Below, in pieces: positions 24,832 to 32,203 of a DNA stretch of 40,178 nucleotides. The notes below the pieces were generated by a model. It was not told the origin of the DNA. It made no database searches and saw only the letters and a program-made list of their open reading frames with translations. The stretch covers positions 1 to 40,178 of the forward strand of contig JAGXFY010000066.1 of the NCBI GenBank assembly GCA_024636985.1. The letters are read 5' to 3'. A program made the translations under genes and the position numbers. This stretch comes from Petrocella sp024636985. GTDB lineage: Bacteria > Bacillota > Clostridia > Lachnospirales > Vallitaleaceae. Position 1 is the first letter of the stretch, and the number at the start of each line of letters is the position of its first letter.

Positions 24832-24860
24832 TTGACAAGCTGGTAAAATTTTACTATAAT
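24832..24860 (+). promoter_or_regulatory. consensus promoter with palindromic operator in its spacer
   Basis: TTGACA (24832-24837) and TATAAT (24855-24860) are perfect consensus hexamers 17 bases apart. The last 12 bases of the spacer, GTAAAATTTTAC (24843-24854), are a perfect palindrome touching the -10. A repressor bound here would block polymerase. The LacI-type protein encoded just upstream is the best candidate, although many LacI operators have a central CG that this site lacks. Confidence 0.8.
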
Positions 24861-24914
24861 TCAATTAGGTTTATGAGTAAGAACTTAACGACGATTGAAA
24901 AATAGGAGGGTAAA

Positions 24915-26255
24915 ATGAAAAAATTTCTATCAATTCTACTTGTATTGGCAATGCTAGGTACCATAGCAGGATGTGGCGCTACAGAGACAGAAACACAGCC
25001 TGAATCAACGGGAACAGAAACAACAGAATCAGAAACCACAGGAGCAGAAACAGCAGAAACAACAGAACCGCAGAAGCTAACCATATGGGCGTGGGACCCT
25101 AACTTCAACATTGCGATTATGAATCGAGCAGGTGAAATCTACAAAGAAAGCAATGCGGATGTAGAGTTTGAAGTGGTTGACTTTGCCAAGGGTGATCTTG
25201 AGCAAAAACTGCATACAATGTTAGCATCCGGAACAACCGACGGTTTACCGGACATCGTACTCATTGAAGACTATAATTCACAAAAATATCTTCAATCATA
25301 TCCAGGAAGTTTTGAAGATTTAACTGGTAAGATTAATCACAGTGACTTTGCAGAATATAAGGTGGCACTAATGACTATGGACGACAGCGTTTATGGTGTA
25401 CCTTTTGACTCAGGTGTTGCAGGAACCTATTACCGTACAGATTATTTGGCAGAAGCCGGTTTTTCTCCTGAAGATATGAATAACATCACATGGGATCGTT
25501 TTATAGAAATCGGGGAAGAAGTTTTTGAGAAGACTGGACACCAAATGCTAGCTACAGACCCTTATGACGGTGGGCTTATGAGAATCATGTTGAATGGTGC
25601 CGGATCTTGGTACTTCGATAATGATGGTAACCCAACGATAGCAAATAACGTCGCTTTGGCAGAAGCTGCTAGAATCTATACGGATATTGTTAATTCACCT
25701 ATGACTAAGAAAACATCCGGTTGGGGTGAATGGGTTGGTGCACTGAACACAGGTGACGTAGCATCTATTACAACAGGTGTTTGGATAACAGGTTCAGTAA
25801 AGGCAGAACCTTCACAATCCGGCATGTGGGCACTTGCTCCTGTACCAAGACTTGATGTACCGGGCGCAGTTAATGCTTCGAATCTAGGCGGCTCAAGCTG
25901 GTATGTATTGTCATCTTCAGAGAATAAGGATTTGGCGGTTGATTTCTTAAACGAAACTTTTGGTAAAGATGTTGATTTCTATCAAGAGATTCTAATCAGC
26001 AATGGTGCAGTTGGATCCTATTTGCCATCAGCAAGCGGAGAAGCTTACAGTGCTGGAGACCCATTCTTTGGTGACCAGGTAGTGTTTGGCGAATTTGCTA
26101 AGTGGATGGACGAAATACCATCATTGAACTATGGATTATATACTTATGAAGCAGACGCTGCTATACTCGCAGAGATGGCTTCTATATATGAAGGCGGTTC
26201 TGTAGAGGAAGCTATGGCACGTGCAGAAGAACAAGTAAAGGCACAAATTCAATAA
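24915..26255 (+). CDS. carbohydrate ABC transporter substrate-binding lipoprotein
   Basis: This 446-residue lipoprotein captures a sugar outside the cell and passes it to the two permeases that follow. A signal peptide with lipobox TIAGC (Cys about 21) is followed by a Thr/Glu-rich linker (22-54) and a family 1 solute-binding domain (55-446), recognisable from LTIWAWDPNFN, DIVLIEDYNSQKYLQ and the aromatic-rich pocket. AGGAGG lies close to the ATG. It is first in the operon, behind the consensus promoter. The sugar cannot be determined. No hydrolase or ATPase is encoded nearby, so a shared MsmX-type ATPase is likely. Confidence 0.93.
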   Translation: MKKFLSILLVLAMLGTIAGCGATETETQPESTGTETTESETTGAETAETTEPQKLTIWAWDPNFNIAIMNRAGEIYKESNADVEFEVVDFAKGDLEQKLHTMLASGTTDGLPDIVLIEDYNSQKYLQSYPGSFEDLTGKINHSDFAEYKVALMTMDDSVYGVPFDSGVAGTYYRTDYLAEAGFSPEDMNNITWDRFIEIGEEVFEKTGHQMLATDPYDGGLMRIMLNGAGSWYFDNDGNPTIANNVALAEAARIYTDIVNSPMTKKTSGWGEWVGALNTGDVASITTGVWITGSVKAEPSQSGMWALAPVPRLDVPGAVNASNLGGSSWYVLSSSENKDLAVDFLNETFGKDVDFYQEILISNGAVGSYLPSASGEAYSAGDPFFGDQVVFGEFAKWMDEIPSLNYGLYTYEADAAILAEMASIYEGGSVEEAMARAEEQVKAQIQ

Positions 26256-26308
26256 CCATTGGATGGTTAAAGGATGCCTTAACCATGAGATAAACAAATG
26301 ATTGTTAT

Positions 26309-26334
26309 GGAGGCTAGTCAACTGACTAGTCTCC
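26309..26334 (+). other. intercistronic stem-loop between binding protein and permease genes
   Basis: GGAGGCTAGTC (26309-26319) pairs with GACTAGTCTCC (26324-26334), with one G-T pair and a four-base loop. There is no following T-run. Hairpins at this place in ABC operons are known to stabilise upstream mRNA so that the binding protein is made in excess; that role is inferred. A second hairpin (ATGGTTAAAGG with CCTTAACCAT) lies at about 26268-26290. Confidence 0.7.
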
Positions 26335-26384
26335 TATCATAGAACGCGATACAATTTTGCACGGACAAGAAAGTTAAGGAAGGG

Positions 26385-27299
26385 ATGTCTATGAAATCAA
26401 CAGGTAAGAAGAAGTATATCAATAGAAAAAGTCAAGTGATTGGCTGGAGCTTTGTTGCTGTTGCTGTAATATTAGCGGCCATTTTTGCCATTTATCCGAT
26501 CCTCAATTCTATGTATTTATCCACCATGTCCGGTAAGGGTGTGGTTTATGAATTTGTTGGTTTTGGTAATATTAAAAGGCTTTTCACCGATGCTGTATTC
26601 AAACAAGCACTAAAAAATACGATGGTGTACTTCATATTCCAAGTACCGATAATGCTAACACTTGCGTTGGTCATAGCCAGCCTGCTAAATGATAAGAAGC
26701 TGAAATTCAAAGGCTTTTTTAGAACAGCCATATTTTTACCTTGTGTAACATCATTGGTTGCCTATTCTATATTGTTCAAAAGCATGTTTAGTGTCGATGG
26801 ACTTGTGAATCAAACGCTTCTTTTTCTTAACATTATCGAAGCACCGATAGCTTGGTTGAGGGATGCTTTTTATGCCAAAGTAACGGTGATTATTGCCATT
26901 ACATGGCGGTGGACAGGCTATAATATGATTTTCTATTTGGCAGGTCTACAAAATATTGACCCGGCCATCTATGAAGCTGCTGAGATTGACGGTGCATCTA
27001 AGACCAAACAGTTTTTTCTTATAACGATACCAATGCTTAAGCCTATTATATTATTTACCTCCATCATGTCTACAATAGGAACCCTTCAGTTGTTTGATGA
27101 AGTTGTGAACTTAACAGGTGGCGGTGCATCTACACCGACATTTAATGCGACGATGACACTGTCTCAATATATTTATGACTTATCCTTTAAGTTTGTACCA
27201 AATTTTGGCTATGCAGCTACGGTTTCCTATGTCATTGTATTCTTTATTGCAATCTTATCCATTATTCAATTCAGAGTGGCAGGTGATGATCATGTATAG
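26385..27299 (+). CDS. carbohydrate ABC permease, MalF/UgpA type
   Basis: The 304-residue protein has six helices, the first at about 20-42 after a Lys-rich start. The EAA loop IYEAAEIDGASKTKQFFLIT (about residues 197-216) contacts the ATPase. GGAAGGG is upstream; the ATG at 26391 two codons on is an equally plausible start. It follows the binding protein by 130 bases containing two hairpins. The 3' end overlaps the second permease gene by eight bases. With its partner it forms the membrane channel of the importer. Confidence 0.93.
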   Translation: MSMKSTGKKKYINRKSQVIGWSFVAVAVILAAIFAIYPILNSMYLSTMSGKGVVYEFVGFGNIKRLFTDAVFKQALKNTMVYFIFQVPIMLTLALVIASLLNDKKLKFKGFFRTAIFLPCVTSLVAYSILFKSMFSVDGLVNQTLLFLNIIEAPIAWLRDAFYAKVTVIIAITWRWTGYNMIFYLAGLQNIDPAIYEAAEIDGASKTKQFFLITIPMLKPIILFTSIMSTIGTLQLFDEVVNLTGGGASTPTFNATMTLSQYIYDLSFKFVPNFGYAATVSYVIVFFIAILSIIQFRVAGDDHV

Positions 27300-28098
27300 A
27301 CTAAGAAATTTATTTAAATATTGTTTTTTATCAATAGCGGCGTTTATTTCTATTTTCCCATTTATATGGATGATTATTGGGGCTACCAATACGGCGACAG
27401 ATATTACCAAAGGGAAAATGACCTTTGGAGGAGAGGCGCTCAGTAACCTGAGTAAGTTATTTGAGATGGTAGATATGAAAACCATACTTCTAAATTCGGG
27501 GAAAATAGCTTTGATAAGTACATTTCTGTTATTACTATTTGCTTCTCTTGCAGGCTATGGTTTTGAAATCTATAAGTCGAAAAATAAAGAACGATTATAT
27601 ACCATATTGTTATTAACCATGATGGTACCTTTTGCAGCGCTTATGATACCATTGTTCAGAATGTTTGCTAATATGAATCTTTTGGATTCTCATATAGCGG
27701 TCATCATACCAACGATTGCCACACCTTTTATGATTTTTTTCTTTAGACAAAACACAAAAACATTTCCTTCCGACTTAATACAAGCAGCCCGTGTGGATGG
27801 ATTAAATGAATACCAGGTATTTTTTCTAATCTATATACCAACCATGCGTTCAACCTTTGCTGCTGCAGGAATAATTGCATTTATGACCAGTTGGAACAGT
27901 TTTTTATGGCCCCTTATTGTTTTACAATCAGATGGGCAAAAGACCATAACACTCATTATATCTTCTTTATCATCAGCCTATTTCCCTGAGTACGGGGTTA
28001 TCATGGTAGCCATTGTTATTGCCACTTTACCAACCATCCTCATATTCTTCTTATTACAAAGAAGATTTGTAGAAGGCATGCTCGGATCCATAAAGTGA
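27292..28098 (+). CDS. carbohydrate ABC permease, MalG/UgpE type
   Basis: The protein is 268 residues long from the ATG at 27292, six bases after AGGTG; the frame is open for 117 bases upstream inside the first permease gene and lacks a ribosome site there. Six helices are predicted. The EAA loop IQAARVDGLNEYQVFFLIYI (near residue 163-182) is typical of the MalG branch. It overlaps the preceding gene by eight bases and ends the operon. No terminator is obvious in the next 100 bases, which contain only a hairpin without a T-run. Confidence 0.92.
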   Translation: MYRLRNLFKYCFLSIAAFISIFPFIWMIIGATNTATDITKGKMTFGGEALSNLSKLFEMVDMKTILLNSGKIALISTFLLLLFASLAGYGFEIYKSKNKERLYTILLLTMMVPFAALMIPLFRMFANMNLLDSHIAVIIPTIATPFMIFFFRQNTKTFPSDLIQAARVDGLNEYQVFFLIYIPTMRSTFAAAGIIAFMTSWNSFLWPLIVLQSDGQKTITLIISSLSSAYFPEYGVIMVAIVIATLPTILIFFLLQRRFVEGMLGSIK

Positions 28099-28273
28099 TA
28101 AATTAAATAGGGGAATATATAAAGACTTCATTATAGAAGTTCATAAACATGAAAAATTGTTGACGATGGTTTAGAATAGCGAAAGCGCATCTATGCCATC
28201 GATCTTAATGCGAAACACGTTAAATAATTAACAATATTACGAGTAGAAACACTAAATAACAATAAATATCCGC

Positions 28274-28288
28274 AGATAATAATTATCA
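28274..28288 (+). promoter_or_regulatory. Fur box, upstream copy
   Basis: AGATAATAATTATCA matches the 7-1-7 Fur consensus TGATAATNATTATCA at all but the first base. It lies about 105 bases upstream of the second box. Confidence 0.75.
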
Positions 28289-28371
28289 TCTAAAGACAGG
28301 AAGCTTGGTATTACAAGATTTGAACGAAATGTTAACAATAAAATTTTTTGTGAAAATATACACGAAAAGAC

Positions 28372-28408
28372 TTGAAAAAAAGTCCGAAACATGATAATCT
28401 TTATCATG
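28372..28408 (+). promoter_or_regulatory. feo promoter overlapped by a Fur box
   Basis: TTGAAA (28372-28377) and TAATCT (28395-28400) are 17 bases apart. CATGATAATCTTTATCATG (28390-28408) covers the -10; its core TGATAATCTTTATCA (28392-28406) has one change from the 7-1-7 Fur consensus. Iron-loaded Fur would block polymerase here, giving iron-repressed ferrous uptake. Confidence 0.85.
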
Positions 28409-28507
28409 TAAAGAAAATGATATGTTTTCTCAATTAAAATTATAAATGAGAAAATTAACTGGCATACTCAGCGGAACTTTCAGCATAGCGAAAGAAGGAG
28501 TGGTTTT

Positions 28508-28723
28508 ATGTCTTTAAATAAAGCAAAAATCGGACAAACATTCACAATTGTAAAAATAGAAGGTCATGAGAAGATCAGGAAATTTCTATTCACATTAGGA
28601 TGCTTTGAAGGTGAGTGCATAACCATTATTTCAAAATTGGCAGGCAATTATATTGTGAATATAAAAGACAGCCGCTACGCCATTGATGAAGCTATGGCTA
28701 AATCCATCCGTTTGGCAGCATAA
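28508..28723 (+). CDS. feoA: FeoA, ferrous iron transport accessory protein
   Basis: This 71-residue SH3-like protein binds and assists FeoB on the cytoplasmic side. The pattern fits FeoA: a start SLNKAKIGQTFTIVKIEG, a middle LGCFEGECITIISK and an end YAIDEAMAKSIRLA. AAGGAG precedes the ATG. It follows the Fur-controlled promoter by 100 bases, and feoB lies 150 bases downstream with no terminator seen between them. Length and spacing are normal for Clostridia. Confidence 0.92.
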   Translation: MSLNKAKIGQTFTIVKIEGHEKIRKFLFTLGCFEGECITIISKLAGNYIVNIKDSRYAIDEAMAKSIRLAA

Positions 28724-28873
28724 TTTTTCCTTATAGAGGGGGTTAGTACAGCCACTCAAGTTTGGTGATTCAGTCTCCAAAGCAAGTGTACAAAATGCTG
28801 TAGAATACAGCATATTTTCATAATCATTAAATGATAGTGACTATCAATTTCATAACATTTGGAGGATGTAAGC

Positions 28874-30823
28874 ATGAAAATTGCATTAGCAGGAAATCCC
28901 AATTCGGGAAAAACAACACTCTTTAACGCTCTTACTGGAAAAACCGAATATGTTGGGAACTGGGCCGGTGTAACCGTCGATAAGAAAGTGGCAGCTATTA
29001 AGAATAAATATCAAATTGCGAAAGAACCTATTGATATTGTAGACTTACCAGGTGCTTATTCTATTTCTCCATATACAGGTGAGGAGGCCATTACAAGTGA
29101 CTTTGTATTAGAGTCCAAACCAGATGTCATTATCAACATTGTAGATGGTGCCAATATCAGTCGAAGTTTGTTCTTTACAACACAACTACTTGAACTGGGT
29201 ATCCCTGTTGTTGTTGCTTTGAATAAGGCAGACATCATTACAAAACGTGGGGATATTGTTAATGGGCATGAACTTGAAAAGGCCCTTGGGTGTAAAGTTG
29301 TGACCATCACGGCTACAACTGAAAAAGGTCTAGCTGATTTGGTGACGACAGCTGTTAACATCGTAGGTACAAATCAAGAACGATTGAATTTCAATGACTT
29401 GGATGGGAACAATGATGTGGCCAGACAAACTTGGATCAAAACAATCCTAGAGAAATCATTGAATAAAAAACACAATGCAAGTCATGTCAATTTTTCTGAT
29501 CGTATAGATATGGTCGTTGCTCATAAATGGTTTGGACTCCCAATATTCTTCCTCATTATGTGGGGGGTTTATTCTTTTTCTATTGAGGGTCTGGGTGGAT
29601 TTTTATCTGGATATTTGAATGACGTGGTATTTGGAGAGGTTGTGCCGAATGCTTTAAATAGTTTTTTTGAAGGCATTGGTGTCAATCCTTTGATGCAAGC
29701 CTTAATCGTTGACGGTGCTATAGGTGGCGTAGGTGCAGTTATTGGCTTTTTGCCTTTGATTATGGTCTTGTTCTTCTGTCTGTCTTTACTAGAGGATAGT
29801 GGCTATATGTCAAGGGTTGCTGTAATCATGGATCGCTATTTCAAAAAAATAGGTTTATCGGGTAAGTCCATCATACCTATGATTGTAGGTTCGGGTTGTG
29901 CCATTCCTGGTGTTATGGCTACAAGAACCATCGAGAACGAGAATGAAAAGCGTATGACAACAATTCTGACACCTTTTGTTCCATGTGGTGCCAAGTTACC
30001 GATTATTGCTTTGTTTTCAGTCGTATTTTTCCCAAATACATCATGGGTAGGACCGAGTATATATATTATAGCTATCGGTGTCATTATCATAGGTGGTCTA
30101 TTACTTAAGAAATTATTTGTATGGGATAATACATCCTCCTTTATTATGGAACTACCGGAGTATAAGATACCGAGTATTAAAAATGCTATTATCCAAATGT
30201 TTGATAAAGCAAAGGGCTTTATCTACAAAGCGACAACCATCATCCTGGTTATGAACACCTTGGTATGGTTCATGCAAGCCTTTAATTGGAAGCTTCAAGC
30301 CACAGAGATTCAATCTGAGAGTATTTTGGCATCTGTAGGGTCGGTAGTAGCCCCCTTGCTGATTCCTCTAGGCTTCGTGGGATGGCAGTTAGCTGCGGCC
30401 AGCATTACAGGTTTTATAGCCAAAGAGAATGTTGTAGCGACATTTGCAGTATTGTTTGCAATGGCTTCAGAAGAAGCCCTTCATGTACCGGGCGGTGCGT
30501 TGGCACAGATGTTTACCCCAGTCACAGCCTATGCGTTCTTAGCGTTTAATCTTTTTACGCCACCTTGCTTTGCAGCAATCGGTGCAATGAATGCGGAAAT
30601 GGGTTCGAAAAAATGGTTCTTTAGAGGACTGGCTTTTCAATTAAGTGTGGGCTACATCATAGCATTATTAATTACACATATTGGCACCCTTGTCATTTAT
30701 GGTGAAACTGCAGAAGGATTTATACCTGCGATTTTTGTTTTGATTGCTTATGCAGTAGGTGTAACATTTTTAATAAAAAGAGCCAATACTTCAAAGGCAA
30801 CTTTAGTAGAAGCGACTGAATAG
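28874..30823 (+). CDS. feoB: FeoB, ferrous iron transporter
   Basis: FeoB imports Fe(II) through a membrane domain coupled to a G domain. The protein has 649 residues from the ATG at 28874, eight bases after GGAGG; an in-frame TTG at 28859 is unlikely as it precedes that site. G1 is GNPNSGKTT (7-15), G2 Thr lies in GVTVD, G3 is DLPGAYS and G4 is NKAD. Two Gate motifs in the membrane part contain the expected cysteines (VGSGCAIPGVMATRT near 335 and FVPCGAKLP near 370). A Cys-rich small protein follows. Confidence 0.96.
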   Translation: MKIALAGNPNSGKTTLFNALTGKTEYVGNWAGVTVDKKVAAIKNKYQIAKEPIDIVDLPGAYSISPYTGEEAITSDFVLESKPDVIINIVDGANISRSLFFTTQLLELGIPVVVALNKADIITKRGDIVNGHELEKALGCKVVTITATTEKGLADLVTTAVNIVGTNQERLNFNDLDGNNDVARQTWIKTILEKSLNKKHNASHVNFSDRIDMVVAHKWFGLPIFFLIMWGVYSFSIEGLGGFLSGYLNDVVFGEVVPNALNSFFEGIGVNPLMQALIVDGAIGGVGAVIGFLPLIMVLFFCLSLLEDSGYMSRVAVIMDRYFKKIGLSGKSIIPMIVGSGCAIPGVMATRTIENENEKRMTTILTPFVPCGAKLPIIALFSVVFFPNTSWVGPSIYIIAIGVIIIGGLLLKKLFVWDNTSSFIMELPEYKIPSIKNAIIQMFDKAKGFIYKATTIILVMNTLVWFMQAFNWKLQATEIQSESILASVGSVVAPLLIPLGFVGWQLAAASITGFIAKENVVATFAVLFAMASEEALHVPGGALAQMFTPVTAYAFLAFNLFTPPCFAAIGAMNAEMGSKKWFFRGLAFQLSVGYIIALLITHIGTLVIYGETAEGFIPAIFVLIAYAVGVTFLIKRANTSKATLVEATE

Positions 30824-30834
30824 GAGATGATCAA

Positions 30835-30966
30835 ATGATACCGACTATTATCGTAGGTAGTATATTTGGAATGATTATGTTGTGGGCTCTCATTCGTACG
30901 AAAAGAGACTTAAAAGCCAGTAAATGTGCCGGATGTTCGGTTAACAACTGTTCTTCGAGAAAATAA
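30835..30966 (+). CDS. FeoB-associated Cys-rich membrane protein
   Basis: This is a 43-residue protein. One N-terminal helix (MIPTIIVGSIFGMIMLWALI) is followed by a basic stretch and a cysteine tail KCAGCSVNNCSSRK. It matches the short FeoB-associated proteins that occupy the FeoC position in Clostridia; their cysteines may bind iron or a cluster, but the function is not settled. AGGAG lies eight bases upstream, and the gene begins 11 bases after feoB, so it is the third gene of the feo operon. Confidence 0.88.
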   Translation: MIPTIIVGSIFGMIMLWALIRTKRDLKASKCAGCSVNNCSSRK

Positions 30967-30975
30967 GTAAAAACC

Positions 30976-31004
30976 TTGAATAACACTTAAAAGAATGCTA
31001 GAAT
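30976..31004 (+). promoter_or_regulatory. promoter for the fluoride riboswitch
   Basis: TTGAAT (30976-30981) and TAGAAT (30999-31004) are 17 bases apart, giving a start near 31011, about 15 bases before the aptamer. Confidence 0.65.
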
Positions 31005-31021
31005 AACAGGGTACAACTAAT

Positions 31022-31073
31022 AATTAGGGCGATGGAGTTCGCCTATAAATGCTAGTATGCTAATGACTCCTAC
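31022..31073 (+). promoter_or_regulatory. fluoride riboswitch (crcB motif)
   Basis: The conserved blocks are in order: GGGCGATGGAGTTCGCC, then ATAAATGC, a variable stem, GC and TAATGACTCCTAC. These are the hallmark bases of the pseudoknotted crcB motif that binds fluoride with magnesium. It is positioned upstream of a MutS-family gene fragment, one of the gene classes reported with this motif, not of a fluoride exporter. Confidence 0.93.
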
Positions 31074-31104
31074 AAGTGCTTTTTTGCAATTTGTAGGGGT
31101 CATT
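31062..31104 (+). terminator. fluoride riboswitch expression platform
   Basis: AATGACTCCTACAA (31062-31075), the 3' end of the aptamer, pairs with TTGTAGGGGTCATT (31091-31104) with one mismatch or wobble. Forming this stem destroys the aptamer, so fluoride should favour read-through. The T-run after it is short (TTTATTAT), so termination may be weak. Confidence 0.75.
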
Positions 31105-31213
31105 TATTATATATAAGAAGGATAATAATAGCAGACCCAAAACGGCGTTAAGCTGACGACTTCTACAAATCATGGCGAAGGTATAAGTTTAACCACCAAG
31201 GAGGTAAGTTATT

Positions 31214-31663
31214 ATGTTTTACAGTATTCTTTTTCCATCAAAGGAAGAACATGAACGGACAAGGCTCTCAGATGTACCAGACTGCTTCAAGGATTTGAAT
31301 TTAGATCAGATATTTTCTCCGATTCTGAAGCGTAAAAAAGAATTTGAGCTTGATGCCTTCTTCTATACTTCCCTATATAATAAAGATATCATCATCTATA
31401 GGCAGGACATAATGAAAGAAATTGAGGATGACACTTTACGTAGTTTATTCAACAGTTTTTCCGAAACTGTCTACGATATTGTCCGAAAAATGGGGAATAT
31501 ACAAAAAAACCTAGCTTCGGATAGTAGCTATGATAATAATTATTTAACTCAAGGTCGTATGCTTGATTGTGCGGAGCAATACGTGTCCGTAAGTTCGAAA
31601 ATCAAGTGGACCACTCCAAACAAATACTTGCATCTTTTGAAAGGTTTCGTCAGGGTGAAGTGA
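31214..31663 (+). pseudogene. truncated MutS-family mismatch-repair ATPase (N-terminal part)
   Basis: The first 125 or so residues match the start of the Clostridia MutS-like ATPase family (about 600 residues): MFYSILFPSKEEHER, FKDLNLDQIFSPI, FFYTSLYNKDIIIYRQDIMKEIED. After LDCAEQYV the likeness stops, and a short unrelated tail (VSVSSKIKWTT ... FVRVK) leads to a stop at residue 150. All later domains, including the ATPase, are missing. AGGAGG precedes the ATG and a fluoride riboswitch lies upstream, so the promoter and control region survived. The most likely history is a deletion or rearrangement near base 31585. The product, if made, would have no ATPase. Confidence 0.8.
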
Positions 31664-31755
31664 AGGATTACAGACATAGAATTAACGAGGAACCTCGCAC
31701 AACGCATGTGGAGACGGTCTCGCAGTTAGTTTTGAAGAAGTTAGTTAGATTCTAA
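31567..31755 (+). pseudogene. possible gene remnant joined to the broken mutS-like gene
   Basis: After a TGA at 31564-31566 this frame is open for 62 residues, to a TAA at 31753-31755. The later part (FERFRQGEVKDYRH, then EPRTTHVETVSQLVLKK) looks like protein sequence. A TxHVETV pattern ends rRNA uracil methyltransferases of the RlmD type, so it could be the tail of such a gene, but the match is short and I am not sure. It would mark the other side of the deletion that cut mutS. Confidence 0.3.
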
Positions 31756-32203
31756 GTTAATACTTTAAAAAGCACTTTCATAGCCTTGAGGAATATATAT
31801 TAAATATGATGAGAAGATTACCCGGAAAATTGAGTGTTGTTCGGTGGGCAACCTGCAGAATTTAATTAATAATTTATAGGAAGTGATTGTAGGGTAATCG
31901 TAAATAATGTTATAATACAAAGTAAACATTTTAAGCGCTTTGTAAAATTGTGATTTTTGACGCAAATAAAAAACACATATGGAAATCAGGAAAATATAAA
32001 TGAGTAATTTGATTCACCAGAATGACTTAGGTGGCTCTAAACAAAACTTTCTTCCGAGTTCATTACAACTTAAATCAGGCTAGGCTTGTGCGTTGAATGT
32101 TGATGCTCAAATTGTTGAAGTAAGATAATACGGATAAGTAAGCAAAGTACTGTTTTTTACATGGATGATACTATAATTATGAATGACCGGAGGAAAGAAT
32201 ATT
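31756..32203 (+). other. AT-rich gap before the chemoreceptor gene
   Basis: Apart from a TTGTAG/TATAAT promoter candidate (31887-31916, 18-base spacer) and an AAGCGCTT palindrome 15 bases after it, I see little. A 27-codon frame at 32000-32083 (MSNLIHQNDLGGSKQNF start, AGGAAA upstream) may be a small gene or a remnant. Another TATAAT lies at about 32171. Confidence 0.35.

Larger units (their letters stand above)
28099..28507 (+). promoter_or_regulatory. 409-base gap upstream of feoA: hairpin, Fur sites and leader
   Basis: At 28163-28200 there is a compound stem-loop (GATGG ... CCATC around a GC-gaaa-GC tip) of unknown role. The rest holds two Fur-type boxes, the feo promoter and a 100-base leader with a TTTTCTC/GAGAAAA hairpin. 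I see no gene here. Confidence 0.5.

Noticed and set aside
31932..31948. Catabolite-repression (cre) site around AAGCGCTT
   Set aside because: Only the central palindrome fits; the flanking TG and CA positions do not.
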